A DNA stretch of 64,000 bases from Pseudomonas entomophila (GCF_013523165.1 NZ_JAAMQI010000002.1:124001-188000), one strand, 5' to 3'; shown: positions 1 to 9,132, counted from the first letter of the stretch. Notes: a model not told the origin generated them from the sequence alone. Translations and numbers: made by a program.

Positions 1-1
1 C

Positions 2-322
2 ACCCTGCGGGTCACCCGTGACGGCCATGAGGTCGCCGTGCTGCACCCGGAGAAACGTCTGTACAGCGTTCAGCGCTCGGTGATGACCGAGGCGGGCATC
101 GATGCCGGCTTCACCCGTGATCTCTACGTCGCCCTCGGCGAGCCGTTGGAGAACGGCGCCTGGGCGGTGCGCATCCACGTCAAGCCGTACGTGCGCTGGA
201 TCTGGCTGGGCGGACTGCTGACCGGGCTGGGTGGTCTGCTGGCGGCATTCGACCGGCGTTACCGGGCCAAGGTGACGGCGCGCGTGCGCGAAGGCTTGAA
301 CCTGTCTGGAGCGACGGCATGA
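2..322 (+). CDS. ccmF: Cytochrome c maturation protein CcmF, C-terminal part (cut by window edge)
   Basis: The frame is open from the window edge and encodes the last ~106 residues. They contain one clear membrane helix (around IWLGGLLTGLGGLLAAF) and a short basic tail, as at the end of CcmF, the inner-membrane heme lyase subunit that works with CcmH and CcmI to attach heme to apocytochrome c in the periplasm. The call leans on position: the stop codon overlaps the start of the ccmG/dsbE homologue, and ccmH and ccmI follow, which is the standard Pseudomonas order. Most of the gene, including the WWD heme-handling motif, lies outside the window. Confidence 0.88.
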   Translation, partial: TLRVTRDGHEVAVLHPEKRLYSVQRSVMTEAGIDAGFTRDLYVALGEPLENGAWAVRIHVKPYVRWIWLGGLLTGLGGLLAAFDRRYRAKVTARVREGLNLSGATA

Positions 323-855
323 AGCGTTGGATGAAAGCGGTGCCGCTGGTGGCGTTCCTGCTGCTGGCCGGGGTGTTGTACAAAGGGCTGTTCCTCAAGC
401 CCGACGCGCTGCCGTCCGCGCTGCTCGGCAAGCCGTTCCCGGCGTTTTCGCTGCCGGCCGTGCAAGGCGAGCGGACCGTGACCGAGGCCGATCTGATCGG
501 CCGTCCGGCGCTGGTCAACGTCTGGGGCACCTGGTGTCCGTCGTGCAAGGTCGAGCACCCGTTCCTGAACCAGCTGGCCGAGCAGGGCGTGCTGATCCAT
601 GGCATCGACTACAAGGACGATGTGGCCGCGGCCCAGGCCTGGCTGCGCGACTTCCACGACCCCTATGCGCTGAACGTGCGCGACGACGCGGGCACCCTCG
701 GCCTGAACCTGGGGGTGTATGGCGCGCCGGAAACCTTCCTGATCGATGCCCGCGGCATCATCCGTCACCGCCATGTCGGGGTGATCGACGCCACGGTCTG
801 GCGCGAACAGCTGGCGCCGCTGTACCAGGCTCTGGTCGACGAGGCGCGGCCATGA
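319..855 (+). CDS. dsbE: Thiol:disulfide interchange protein DsbE (CcmG)
   Basis: A 178-residue periplasmic thioredoxin-like protein with an N-terminal membrane anchor (residues ~6-25) and the redox motif WCPSC, preceded by the typical NVWGTW stretch. The late TFLID segment with the nearby GAPET cis-proline region also fits CcmG. It reduces the apocytochrome c / CcmH cysteines before heme attachment. The ATG overlaps the ccmF stop codon (ATGA) and the 3' end overlaps ccmH by four bases, so the genes are translationally coupled in the ccm operon. Length is normal for the family. Confidence 0.96.
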   Translation: MKRWMKAVPLVAFLLLAGVLYKGLFLKPDALPSALLGKPFPAFSLPAVQGERTVTEADLIGRPALVNVWGTWCPSCKVEHPFLNQLAEQGVLIHGIDYKDDVAAAQAWLRDFHDPYALNVRDDAGTLGLNLGVYGAPETFLIDARGIIRHRHVGVIDATVWREQLAPLYQALVDEARP

Positions 856-1325
856 GGCGCTGGCTGGCGGCCCTGGTGCTGGGCCTGGGGCTGGTCGGGA
901 CGGTGCAGGCCGCGATCGACACCTACCGCTTTCGCGACGACGCCGAGCGGGCACGCTACCAGCAGCTGACCCGCGAACTGCGCTGCCCCAAGTGCCAGAA
1001 CCAGGACATCGCCGACTCCAACGCGCCGATTGCCGCCGACCTGCGCCGCGAGATCTTCCGGTTGCTGGGCGAGGGCCAGAGCAACGCGCAGATCGTCGCG
1101 TTCATGGTCGATCGCTATGGCGACTTCGTGCGCTACAAGCCGGCCCTGACGCCGCGGACCTGGCTGCTCTGGTTCGGCCCCGGCGTGCTGCTGGTCGCTG
1201 GCGCCATCACGCTGGTACTGCGGGTGCGCCAGCGTCGGACGCCGACAGCGGACGAGGCCTCGACCCTTTCACCCGAAGAGCGCGAGCGGCTGTCCCGGCT
1301 GCTCGACAGGAAGACCGACCGATGA
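852..1325 (+). CDS. ccmH: Cytochrome c-type biogenesis protein CcmH
   Basis: A 157-residue protein with a signal peptide (~20 residues ending VQA), the conserved redox motif LRCPKCQNQ in the periplasmic head, the DLRREI..LL.EG segment and one C-terminal membrane helix. This is the short CcmH form, separate from CcmI. It reduces apocytochrome disulfides together with CcmG and forms the heme-ligation complex with CcmF. The ATG at 852 is chosen because it overlaps the dsbE stop (ATGA) and gives a clean signal peptide; longer upstream starts would run inside dsbE. It overlaps ccmI by four bases. Confidence 0.95.
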   Translation: MRRWLAALVLGLGLVGTVQAAIDTYRFRDDAERARYQQLTRELRCPKCQNQDIADSNAPIAADLRREIFRLLGEGQSNAQIVAFMVDRYGDFVRYKPALTPRTWLLWFGPGVLLVAGAITLVLRVRQRRTPTADEASTLSPEERERLSRLLDRKTDR

Positions 1326-2536
1326 TCGAGTTATGGCTGAGCGCCGGCCTGCTGTTGCTGGTGGCCCTGGGCATGCTGCTGGTGCCCGTGCTGCGCGACC
1401 GGGGGGGCCATGCCGAGGTGGACCGCACCGCGGTCAACGTCGAGGCCTACCAGGCACGTGTCGCCGAACTCGAAGCCCAGCAGCAGGCGGGCTTGCTCGA
1501 CGAGGGGCAGGTGCAGCACGGGCGCGACGAGGCAGCCCGTGAACTGTTGACCGACGCCGACCAGGCCGAGCCCGAGCGCCCCATGCGCCTGGGCCGTGCC
1601 GTGCCCCTGGCGGCGGCGCTGCTGGTGCCATTGGCCGCGCTGGGCCTGTACCTGCACGTCGGGGCGGCCGATCGGGTCGCGCTGACCCAGTCCTTCGCCC
1701 ACCCACCCAAGACGCTGCAGGAGATGACGTCGCGCCTGGAGCGTACCGTCGCCGTGCAGCCCGATTCGGTGGAAAGCCTGTACTTCCTGGGCCGTGCCTA
1801 CATGGCCGAACAGCGGTTCGGTGACGCCGCCCAGGCCTTCGAGCGGGCCGCGGCGCTGAGCGGGACCCAGCCCGAACTGCTGGGGCAGTGGGCCCAGGCC
1901 GTGTATTTCGCCGCCGGCAAGCGCTGGAGCCCACAGGTGCAGGCGCTGACCGACCAGGCACTCAAGGCCGACCCGGGCGAGCCTACCAGCCTGGGGTTGC
2001 TCGGCATCGCGGCCTTCGAACGCCAGCGGTACGCCGACGCAATCACCTACTGGACGCGCCTGCTGGCCACGCTGCCCGCAGACGATGCCGCGCGCGCGGC
2101 CCTGCAGGGCGGCATCGACCGGGCGAGCGCGAAGCTCGCGGGTGAGGGTGCCGATGCAAGGCCTGCCTCGGCCGTCGAGGGCCCACGCCTGACGGTGCAG
2201 GTCAGCCTGGCCCCGGCGCTCGTGGGCAAGGTGAAACCACAGGACAGCGTGTACATCTTCGCCCGTGCCGTGGACGGGCCACCCATGCCGGTGGCGGCCA
2301 AGCGGGTCACGGTGGCGCAGTTGCCGGTCGAGGTCACCCTGACCGACGCCGATGCCATGCTGAGCGGGATGAAACTGTCCACGGCCGGGCCAGTCCAACT
2401 GTTTGCTCGCGTGTCCCGTGCCGGCCAGCCGACCCAAGGCGAGTGGATCGGGCAGGGCGCGCCGCTGTCCTCCGACGTTCGCGAGGTGCAGCACCTGACC
2501 ATCGACCGTCCCGATACCCGAGAACTCCGCCCATGA
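1322..2536 (+). CDS. ccmI: Cytochrome c maturation protein CcmI (TPR protein)
   Basis: A 404-residue protein: two N-terminal membrane helices (residues ~3-22 and ~95-115) separated by a cytoplasmic coiled segment, then TPR-like repeats (SLYFLGRAYMAEQRFGDAAQAFE and the next two units) and a C-terminal beta-rich periplasmic domain. CcmI acts as apocytochrome c chaperone, feeding substrate to CcmF/CcmH. Start taken at the ATG that overlaps the ccmH stop codon. The stop overlaps the next lipoprotein gene. Length and architecture match Pseudomonas CcmI. Confidence 0.94.
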   Translation: MIELWLSAGLLLLVALGMLLVPVLRDRGGHAEVDRTAVNVEAYQARVAELEAQQQAGLLDEGQVQHGRDEAARELLTDADQAEPERPMRLGRAVPLAAALLVPLAALGLYLHVGAADRVALTQSFAHPPKTLQEMTSRLERTVAVQPDSVESLYFLGRAYMAEQRFGDAAQAFERAAALSGTQPELLGQWAQAVYFAAGKRWSPQVQALTDQALKADPGEPTSLGLLGIAAFERQRYADAITYWTRLLATLPADDAARAALQGGIDRASAKLAGEGADARPASAVEGPRLTVQVSLAPALVGKVKPQDSVYIFARAVDGPPMPVAAKRVTVAQLPVEVTLTDADAMLSGMKLSTAGPVQLFARVSRAGQPTQGEWIGQGAPLSSDVREVQHLTIDRPDTRELRP

Positions 2537-2949
2537 ACCGTGCTCTTCGCCTGACCCTGATCACCCTGGCCATCGGGCTGTCCGCCTGTACCACGCACCG
2601 ACCTGCCGAACCGCCTGCGCCGCCGATCGACAAGGCGCCGCCGGCGGGCCCGGTGGTCAAGCCGCTGCCCGGTGGCAAGCCGACGCCACCACCGAGCGCG
2701 CCTGCCGCCAAGCCCAAGCCGTTGCCCCGCACCTCCGCCAGCTTCGCGCCGCCACCGGGTGGCGCCAGCCATTGGGACCCGAAAATGGGGGTCTATGTGC
2801 TGGAGAAGCAGCCCAATACGTTCTACCGTCAGCGCACCTACTATCGTTGGAACGACGGCTGGAGCTGGTCCACCAGCCCCGATGGCCCTTGGCAGGCGAC
2901 CGACAGCAGCGGTGTACCAGGTGGCCTGGGCCGGGCTTTCGCCCAGTGA
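2533..2949 (+). CDS. Small proline-rich lipoprotein of unknown function
   Basis: A 138-residue predicted lipoprotein: signal peptide with lipobox LSAC around residue 19, a long Pro/Ala/Lys-rich linker, then a compact aromatic-rich C-terminal part (FYRQRTYYRWNDGWSW) that looks folded. The start codon overlaps the end of ccmI by four bases, so it is probably the last gene of the ccm operon in this strain. I do not recognise a named family; periplasmic, membrane-anchored location is inferred from the lipobox only. Confidence 0.85.
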   Translation: MNRALRLTLITLAIGLSACTTHRPAEPPAPPIDKAPPAGPVVKPLPGGKPTPPPSAPAAKPKPLPRTSASFAPPPGGASHWDPKMGVYVLEKQPNTFYRQRTYYRWNDGWSWSTSPDGPWQATDSSGVPGGLGRAFAQ

Positions 2950-2992
2950 CCTGAGCGGCGCATACTGCCACCTTCCCTGAACCGGAGGTGGC

Positions 2993-3931
2993 ATGCGCAA
3001 GACGATCCTGGTACTGGTCGAAACCGTCGACGACTACCTTCCCCTGCTCGAGCAGGCCGGCTATCAGCTACTGCGCGCGCCCACGGCCGCATTGCGCCAG
3101 ACCTTCATCGCAACCCATGCCGCGCAGATCGACGCCGTGCTGACCCGTGGCCCGCTGGGTCTGACTGCCCAGGAAATCGCAGCGCTACCCGCGTTGAAGA
3201 TCATCTGCGTGATCGGTGCCGGCTACGAGCAGGTCGACCTGGCGGCGGCCGCCGCCCGCGGCATCACCGTGACCAACGGCGCCGGGGCCAATGCCGGCAC
3301 GGTGGCCGATCATGCCCTGGCCATGCTGCTGGGCCTGCTGCGCGACATCCCCCGGGCCGATGCCAGCACCCGGCAGGGGGAGTGGCGCCGGGTGATTCGC
3401 CCATCGGTCTCCGGCAAGCGCCTGGGCGTCCTGGGCATGGGCGCCGTGGGGCAGGCGATCGCCCGGCGTGCGGCGCAAGGCTTCGACATGCCGGTGAGCT
3501 ACTGCACCCGCACCTGCCACGAAAACCTGCCCTACACCTGGTACGACAGCCCGTTGGCGCTGGCAGCGGCAGTGGACGTTCTGGTGGTCGCAACGCCTGG
3601 GGGCGCAGCGACCCGGCACCTGGTCGACGCCGCCGTACTCGGTGCACTGGGGCCGCACGGCTACCTGGTCAACATCGCCCGGGCCAGCGTCGTCGATACC
3701 GACGCTTTGGTCGAGGCCCTGCGCGCAAAGACGCTGGCGGGCGCGGCGCTGGACGTGTTCGACGAGGAGCCCCAGGTGCCCGACGCGCTCAAGGCGCTCG
3801 ACCGCACCGTGCTGACCCCGCACGTGGCCGGGCAGTCACCCGAGGCGGCCCACGACACCGTCGCCCTGGTGGTGCGCAACCTGCAGGCATTCTTCGCCGG
3901 TGAGCCGGTACTGACCCCTGTGAAGGGCTGA
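2993..3931 (+). CDS. D-isomer specific 2-hydroxyacid dehydrogenase
   Basis: A 312-residue NAD(P)-dependent dehydrogenase of the glyoxylate/hydroxypyruvate reductase type. Visible features are the Rossmann motif GVLGMGAVGQ, the catalytic Arg in NIARAS, Glu in DEEPQVP and the His of LTPHVAGQS, in the expected order. It would reduce a 2-keto acid to a D-2-hydroxyacid; the exact substrate cannot be read from the sequence. It stands alone, 43 bp after the lipoprotein gene, with a good ribosome site (GGAGG just before the ATG). A GCCGG...CCGGC hairpin follows the stop and may end the transcript. Confidence 0.93.
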   Translation: MRKTILVLVETVDDYLPLLEQAGYQLLRAPTAALRQTFIATHAAQIDAVLTRGPLGLTAQEIAALPALKIICVIGAGYEQVDLAAAAARGITVTNGAGANAGTVADHALAMLLGLLRDIPRADASTRQGEWRRVIRPSVSGKRLGVLGMGAVGQAIARRAAQGFDMPVSYCTRTCHENLPYTWYDSPLALAAAVDVLVVATPGGAATRHLVDAAVLGALGPHGYLVNIARASVVDTDALVEALRAKTLAGAALDVFDEEPQVPDALKALDRTVLTPHVAGQSPEAAHDTVALVVRNLQAFFAGEPVLTPVKG

Positions 3932-4003
3932 GCGCCGGCCGGCTTGCCAAACCGGCGTATTCCTGCGAAAACGACGGCCTTCGAACCCGCAGGCAGACAG
4001 ACC

Positions 4004-4342
4004 ATGAATGACACCGTGCAGTGCACCGATCTCGTCGAAGGCGACGGCAAGGCAGTGGTCAAGGGCGCCCTGATCACCACCCACTACACCGGCTGGCTGG
4101 CCGATGGCACTGAATTCGACTCATCCGCTTCGCGGGGCAAGCCGTTCCAATGCGTGATCGGCACCGGGCGCGTGATCAAGGGCTGGGACCTGGGCCTGAT
4201 GGGCATGCGCGTCGGCGGCAAACGCCGTTTGCAGGTACCGGCTGCACTGGGCTACGGCGAGCGCTCGGTGGGGCGCATTCCAGCGCATTCGGACCTCACC
4301 TTCGAGATCGAGCTGCTCGAGGTGCTCACCCGCGACGATTGA
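4004..4342 (+). CDS. FKBP-type peptidyl-prolyl cis-trans isomerase
   Basis: A 112-residue single-domain FKBP without a signal peptide, hence cytoplasmic. The family signature is complete: VTTHYTGWL-like strand (ITTHYTGWLADGTEFDSS), FQCVIGTGRVIKGWD with the active-site Ile/Trp, GGKRRLQVPAALGYG and the final FEIELLEV strand. It isomerises Xaa-Pro bonds. The ATG at 4004 gives the normal compact length; a 20-residue upstream extension is open but lacks a ribosome site and homology-like sequence. Confidence 0.93.
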   Translation: MNDTVQCTDLVEGDGKAVVKGALITTHYTGWLADGTEFDSSASRGKPFQCVIGTGRVIKGWDLGLMGMRVGGKRRLQVPAALGYGERSVGRIPAHSDLTFEIELLEVLTRDD

Positions 4343-4552
4343 CGGTTCGTCGGAAAACGTCGGTCAGGTGCTGTCTTAAAGCCTTAATACGAAGCGATTA
4401 CGCTCGTTCGTGCTCAAGGATGATCGTTCAGGGCTGAACCAAGTGGGCATTCTCGACTCTCACGCTCGCATCGCCGCACGGAAGCGGCCTTTGGCCTGAT
4501 GCAGGAGGTGGTCAGGCCGACCTTTCCCATTCGCTGAAAAGAGTTATCCCCC

Positions 4553-5215
4553 ATGACGTTACCTGCGTTTCTGCGTCGTCACCGTCTTGCGTTCACCGGC
4601 CTGCTGGCACTTGGCCTCGCAGCGCCTGTGGCTGTCGAAGCCCTGCAAAGGCTGGACAAGCCGGTCGATGGCACCCAGACCCTGGTCTTCATGCGCCACG
4701 CCGAGAAACCCGGCGAAGGGCTCGGCCAACTCAACTGCCAGGGCCTCAACCGCGCCATCGACCTGGCGACGTTGCTGCCCGAGAAGTTCGGCAAGGCCGA
4801 CTACGTGTTCGCCGCCGACCCCACCCGGCACGTGGAAGAGGGCAGCGAGGATGCACGCTACAGCTACATCCGTCCGCTGATGACCATCAGCCCCAGCGCC
4901 ATCAAGCTGGGCCTGCCGGTGAACATCGATTTCGGCGCCAACGACTACGCCGACCTGGCCGACGAGCTGCTGAGCGAGAAGTACCGCAATGCCACGGTCT
5001 ACACGGCCTGGTCCAGCGGGTATCTGCCCGAGCTGATCAACACCGTCGCCGGCAAGGCCCTGGGCGAGGAACGGGTCGTGACCCAGAACTGGAAGGGGGA
5101 CGATTTCGACACGCTCTATGTGCTGACGCTGACCTGGCACGATGGCAAGGCCAGCCTGCTCAGCCGCAACGTGCGTCAGGGGCTCAATGACGGTGCCCAG
5201 GGATGTCCGACCTGA
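4553..5215 (+). CDS. Histidine phosphatase superfamily protein, exported or membrane-anchored
   Basis: A 220-residue protein with an N-terminal hydrophobic segment (residues ~10-28, likely signal peptide or anchor) followed by the phosphatase core. The catalytic motif is RHAEKP at residues ~48-53, the form used by SixA/phosphoglycerate-mutase-like histidine phosphatases; a second basic loop follows (DPTRHVEEG). Substrate unknown. It is monocistronic, with ~210 bp upstream of intergenic DNA and REP repeats immediately downstream. Function beyond phosphatase fold is not supported. Confidence 0.88.
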   Translation: MTLPAFLRRHRLAFTGLLALGLAAPVAVEALQRLDKPVDGTQTLVFMRHAEKPGEGLGQLNCQGLNRAIDLATLLPEKFGKADYVFAADPTRHVEEGSEDARYSYIRPLMTISPSAIKLGLPVNIDFGANDYADLADELLSEKYRNATVYTAWSSGYLPELINTVAGKALGEERVVTQNWKGDDFDTLYVLTLTWHDGKASLLSRNVRQGLNDGAQGCPT

Positions 5216-5236
5216 GCCGGGCAAGCGCAGTCCACC

Positions 5237-5416
5237 CTGTGGGGCTTGCCCGCGATGCAGGCGGCGCCTGGCCGGGCCCTATCGCGGGCAAGCCCGCTCC
5301 CACCGGCCCTCATTCCAGGCAACTGCCCCGTATCAGCCCACTGACTGGCCCCCTGTGGGAGCGGGCTTGCCCGCGATGGCGTCCGGCCCATCACCGCCTG
5401 CATCGCGGGCAAGCCT
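5237..5416. repeat. Cluster of four REP elements (two inverted pairs)
   Basis: Units with the core GCGGGCAAGCCCGC or its complement lie at about 5237-5256, 5281-5304, 5352-5380 and 5401-5416, alternating in orientation, which is the BIME-like arrangement seen in P. putida. The last unit is degenerate. They sit directly after the phosphatase gene and can form strong hairpins in its 3' RNA. Confidence 0.9.
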
Positions 5417-5469
5417 CTCATAGAGCATAAAATAAGTTGTTGATTTAAAAGCAAATAATTATAAAAATT

Positions 5470-5488
5470 TGTGGGCCCTGCGGGCCCA
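5470..5488. repeat. GC-rich palindrome TGTGGGCCCTGCGGGCCCA
   Basis: A perfect GGGCCC hairpin with flanking bases shared with sequences near 40,170, 53,370 and 53,480. It is distinct from the REP core and seems to be a second dispersed repeat class. Confidence 0.6.
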
Positions 5489-5696
5489 GGAATCGATCAG
5501 CAACACAGCACTGAGCACTGCCAGCTATCGCCATGTTCTCTGCGCGGCAGCGCGGCGCCAAGGCGGCGGGCGGACTCCTACGGAGGAATGATTGGGCGCA
5601 TCAGTGCAAGGCGCAGCAGAAAGCCGCCGCGTGCTTGCCGCCTCCAGCCGTCAGCCTTGCTAGAATGCATCCCCTTTTCCCAGCCGCGACCCCGCC

Positions 5697-6620
5697 ATGC
5701 CTTCCGCTATCCACACCCTCGAGCAGCACCTGCTCGCTGCTCTCGATCCCGCGCCGAGCGAAACCCGTCGCCTGTTCCACGGCCGTGGCCGCTGCTGGCC
5801 TGATCTGGAGCAGATCACCGTCGACTGGCTGCAAGGGGTGCTGCTGGTCGGCCTGTTCCGCGAGCCACCGCCCGGTCAGCTCGATGCCCTGCAGGCCATG
5901 CTCCTGCGCCTGACCGAGCAGCCGGTATGGACTGGCCAGGCCATCTTGATCCAGCACCGCTACCTGCCGGACAGCCCCGGACACTGGCTGCGGGGCGAGC
6001 CTCAGCCGCAACGCGAGGTGGTGGAAGATGGCCTGCGCTACCTGCTGGACCTGGGCGTGCGGCAGAACAGCGGGTTGTTCCTCGACATGCGCCTGGGCCG
6101 GCGCTGGGTGCGCGAGCAGTCGGCCGGGCGACGGGTGCTGAACCTGTTCGCCTACACCTGCGGCTTTTCCGTAGCGGCCATCGCCGGCGGTGCCGAGCAG
6201 GTCGTCAACCTCGACATGGCCAAGTCAGCCCTGGCGCGAGGGCGCGAGAACCATCGCCTCAACGGCCATGATGCCTCGCGCGTCGCCTACCTGGGCCATG
6301 AGCTGTTCAAGTCCTGGGGCAAGGTGCGCAAGTACGGGCCGTACGACCTGATCATCATCGACCCTCCGACGTTCCAGCGGGGCAGCTTTGTGCTGACCCA
6401 GGACTACGCCAAGATCCTGCGTCGGTTGCCGGAGCTGTTGAGCGAAGGCGGGACCGTGCTGGCCTGCGTCAACGACCCTGGGATCGGTCAGGACTTTCTC
6501 ATCGACGGCATGGCCGAGCATGCGCCGACGTTGCACTTCGTCGAGCGCCTGGCCAACCCGCCGGAGTTTCCGGACGCCGACCCCCAGGGCGGCCTCAAGG
6601 CGCTGGTCTTCCAGCGCTGA
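5697..6620 (+). CDS. Class I SAM-dependent methyltransferase (RlmK-like rRNA methyltransferase family)
   Basis: A 307-residue methyltransferase. The SAM-binding part starts near residue 150 with VLNLFAYTCGFSVAA, then NLDMAKSAL for the ribose-binding acidic loop, and a DPPTF motif (IIIDPPTFQRG) at the place of the NPPY-type motif in RNA/DNA methyltransferases. The domain resembles the C-terminal m7G2069 (RlmK) half of RlmKL, so rRNA is the likely target, but no target position can be assigned. There is no PUA or THUMP domain. Stands alone, convergent with the MscS gene (12 bp apart). Confidence 0.85.
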   Translation: MPSAIHTLEQHLLAALDPAPSETRRLFHGRGRCWPDLEQITVDWLQGVLLVGLFREPPPGQLDALQAMLLRLTEQPVWTGQAILIQHRYLPDSPGHWLRGEPQPQREVVEDGLRYLLDLGVRQNSGLFLDMRLGRRWVREQSAGRRVLNLFAYTCGFSVAAIAGGAEQVVNLDMAKSALARGRENHRLNGHDASRVAYLGHELFKSWGKVRKYGPYDLIIIDPPTFQRGSFVLTQDYAKILRRLPELLSEGGTVLACVNDPGIGQDFLIDGMAEHAPTLHFVERLANPPEFPDADPQGGLKALVFQR

Positions 6621-6632
6621 GACGTCGACGGT

Positions 6633-8669
6633 TCACCCCTGGACCGCCTCCCCGCGCAGGGCAGGCGGCAGCGGATAGAGCTGGGCGAAGCTGACGTCGC
6701 CGGTCTGGTCCACGCGTTTTTTCAGGCGCTCGTTGAAGGCGCGGCTGACCGTGTACTGCCCCCCGGAGATGGTGCGGAACTGCGCGGTCAGCACGAAGCC
6801 GTTGAGGTCCATGCGGTCCACGCCGAAGACCTGCAGCGGGCCTTGCAGGTTGATCTTCAGCAGCGGGTCCTCGCTGATCGAGTGGCCCACTTCATGGATC
6901 AGCTCCAGGGCCTTGTCCACGTCACTGTCGTAGGTGAACTGCACCGAGAAGAACGCGTAGGCGAACTGCCGCGACTGGTTGGTGACCGCCTTGATCTGGC
7001 CGAACGGCACCGAATGCACGAAGCCCTTGCCGTCGCGCAGCCGCAGTGTGCGGATCGTCAGGCTCTCGACCGTGCCGGCGTGCCCCGAGTCGAGCACCAC
7101 CCAGTCGCCGATGGCAATGGTGTCCTCGATCAGGATGAACAGCCCGGTGATCACGTCTTGTACCAGCTGCTGCGACCCGAAGCCGATGGCCAGCCCGACC
7201 ACCCCGGCCCCGGCCAGCAACGGGGCGACGTTGATGCCCAGGTTGGCCATGGTGGTGATGGTGCAGATCACCACCAGGATGATCTTGATGGCGTTGCGCA
7301 GCATCGGCAGGATGGTGCGCACGCGGGTGCTCGGCTGGCGCGAGGCGCGGCGTCCGACGGCGGGCTTGAGCGCCTCCTGGATGGCGGTGTCGAGCACCAC
7401 CCAGAGCAGCCAGGTCACCAGCAGGATCAGGCCGATGCTGCTCAGCGAGTCGCTGATCGCTCGGCCCAGGCGATTGCTCAGCGCGAAGTCGATGACCGAG
7501 ACACCCCAGATGCGCCCGAGCAGCTCGATGAAGGTGACCGCCATGGCGATCCTCAGCACCGCATGAGCCAGGCTGCGCAGCAGTTCCTTGTAGGGGCGGG
7601 CACGTTGGTTGAGGTCGGTCTTGCGTGGCGCGAACAGGTGTTGCAGGACCGTGCTGAGAAACACCGTGCCCACCAGCAGCACGGTGGTCAGCAGGGCATT
7701 CTGCAGCGCACGCTGGCTTTCTTCACCGGCGCCGATCAGGTGCACCGCCGACACCAGGATCATCAGCAGGATCGGCAGGTACCAGAGGGTGGAGAATATC
7801 CGCAGCGTCTCCTGCACGGCGCGGTGCTGCAGGCGGTCCTTGAGGTCGCGGTTGCGGATCAGGTGCGCCACCGGGCGGCGCAGGCGAATCACCAGGCTGG
7901 CGAAGATCAGCGTGGCCACCAGGCCGGTGCACACGGCGATGCTGCCGGTGAGGTTGGTGCCAAGCTGGCGGGCGATCTGCGGGCTGGTCAGCGCATCGCT
8001 CCAGGCTGCTAGGAAGCCGATCATGAACAGGGGGCGCGGCGCCAGCCGACGGATCACGCCGACGGCGGCACGCTTGTGGCCGGCGTCGAACAGCACGATC
8101 AGGCACAGCACGATCGAGGTCGAGAACAGCCCGCTGCTGGTCGCGTAGGCCAGGCTCAGGCCTGAAGCGCGTGCCACCGACGGGTCCAGGTAGCGGCTGG
8201 CGTACAGGGTCAGTGGCAGGCTGGCCAGTGCGGGGAGGGTGAAGGGCAGCAGATAGCTCAGCAGGCCCTCGATGCGGGGGCGCTTGGCCAGCCAGGGGCG
8301 ACGGCGAGCGCGCTGGAAGAGCCAGCGGCCAATGCCGGTCAGCACGGCGAAACTGGCGACCCAGGCCAGGGTGACGAGCAGGAAGTCACCGATCAGGCCC
8401 AGCCCGTCGTTACCTGCATGGCGGTCGACCAGGCGCTCCACTTCCTTGGCAGCGCGGTCGGTACGCACACGCCAGGCATCCACCAGGTGCGCGTCCAGGT
8501 CGAGGTCGTCGGCTGCGGTGTCCAGGCCATCGGCCAGGGCGCCGAGCAGCCCGCCCTGGACGACCGGGGCCGGTTCCTCGGCAGGGGCGTCGGCCGGGGC
8601 CGGGTCGGCCGCCAGCAGGCGCGTGCTCAGCAAGAGACCGAACAGCAGGGTGATGAGTGAACGCGGCAC
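6633..8669 (-). CDS. Mechanosensitive ion channel protein, MscS family (large form)
   Basis: A 678-residue inner-membrane channel: signal peptide ending LAADPAP, an acidic/Ala-rich periplasmic region, about ten membrane helices, then the MscS core with the pore-lining helix (VAPLLAGAGVVGLAIGFGSQQLVQD) and the beta/alpha-beta cytoplasmic cage (GDWVVLDSGHAGTVESLTIRTLRLRD). It would open under hypo-osmotic shock. The GTG at 8669 is preferred over an ATG 42 bases upstream because AGGAG lies seven bases before it and it begins directly with the signal peptide. Size lies between MscS and MscK. Confidence 0.92.
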   Translation of the reverse strand: MPRSLITLLFGLLLSTRLLAADPAPADAPAEEPAPVVQGGLLGALADGLDTAADDLDLDAHLVDAWRVRTDRAAKEVERLVDRHAGNDGLGLIGDFLLVTLAWVASFAVLTGIGRWLFQRARRRPWLAKRPRIEGLLSYLLPFTLPALASLPLTLYASRYLDPSVARASGLSLAYATSSGLFSTSIVLCLIVLFDAGHKRAAVGVIRRLAPRPLFMIGFLAAWSDALTSPQIARQLGTNLTGSIAVCTGLVATLIFASLVIRLRRPVAHLIRNRDLKDRLQHRAVQETLRIFSTLWYLPILLMILVSAVHLIGAGEESQRALQNALLTTVLLVGTVFLSTVLQHLFAPRKTDLNQRARPYKELLRSLAHAVLRIAMAVTFIELLGRIWGVSVIDFALSNRLGRAISDSLSSIGLILLVTWLLWVVLDTAIQEALKPAVGRRASRQPSTRVRTILPMLRNAIKIILVVICTITTMANLGINVAPLLAGAGVVGLAIGFGSQQLVQDVITGLFILIEDTIAIGDWVVLDSGHAGTVESLTIRTLRLRDGKGFVHSVPFGQIKAVTNQSRQFAYAFFSVQFTYDSDVDKALELIHEVGHSISEDPLLKINLQGPLQVFGVDRMDLNGFVLTAQFRTISGGQYTVSRAFNERLKKRVDQTGDVSFAQLYPLPPALRGEAVQG

Positions 8670-9132
8670 GGGAGGACTCCTTGGACCGGTGCGGGGGAAC
8701 GGGTTATCCAAGGAAACTGAGGGTGGGGGCGTGGGAAAGTTCGATGAGGGGGCAGGGCGGGTCGCATCGGGTGGTCAGTGGGCAAGCCCCTCACTGCGGT
8801 GAGCGTGGACCACACGGTGCCGGGTTTTGCGGCCCCTGGCGGGCCCGATCGCGGTCAGAGCCAGGAGGCGCATGGTGTGGACGGCATGACTGATCCGACA
8901 GAACGGAACACTACTTTGTAGGCGTGGGCGTGGGCGTGGGCTTGCCGGCGATGCAGGCGGTGACGGACCGGACGCCATCGCGGGCAAGCCCGCTCCCACA
9001 GGCCTGTGGGAGCCGGTCTCACTGCGGTGTGGCTATGGGTAAGCGTTCCTCACAATGAGTAGGTCACGCAGGAAAAGCCCCGGCTGACCTGGCAATGCCC
9101 CCATGGCTCAAGAACGCTGGCTCGACGTTGCC
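8670..9132. other. 463-bp intergenic region with a REP pair
   Basis: Holds the 5' region of the MscS gene and the 3' region of sbp. One REP pair lies at ~8936-9010. A short GTGGGC tandem (three hexamer-like units near 8925-8942) precedes it. No gene seen; small open frames lack ribosome sites. Confidence 0.65.
8936..9010. repeat. REP pair (BIME-like)
   Basis: A degenerate unit (GGCTTGCCGGCGATGCAGGC) faces an intact inverted unit with GCGGGCAAGCCCGCTCCCAC, separated by ~20 bp; a partial third (CCTGTGGGAGC) follows. Confidence 0.85.

Larger units (their letters stand above)
5216..5696. other. 481-bp intergenic region with REPs and a GC-rich hairpin
   Basis: No convincing gene. The first 200 bp hold four REP units (separate entry). 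An AT-rich stretch (5425-5470) and a GGGCCC...GGGCCC palindrome follow. The last ~120 bp before the methyltransferase gene probably carry its promoter. Open frames here on both strands have no ribosome site and cross the repeats. Confidence 0.7.

Noticed and set aside
5281-5416. Repeated GC-rich units resembling a small CRISPR array
   Set aside because: Units alternate in orientation and match the REP core; spacers are not uniform and no cas genes are present.
6843-8012. A 389-codon frame antisense to the MscS gene
   Set aside because: His/Gln/Asp-rich nonsense composition opposite a clear channel gene.
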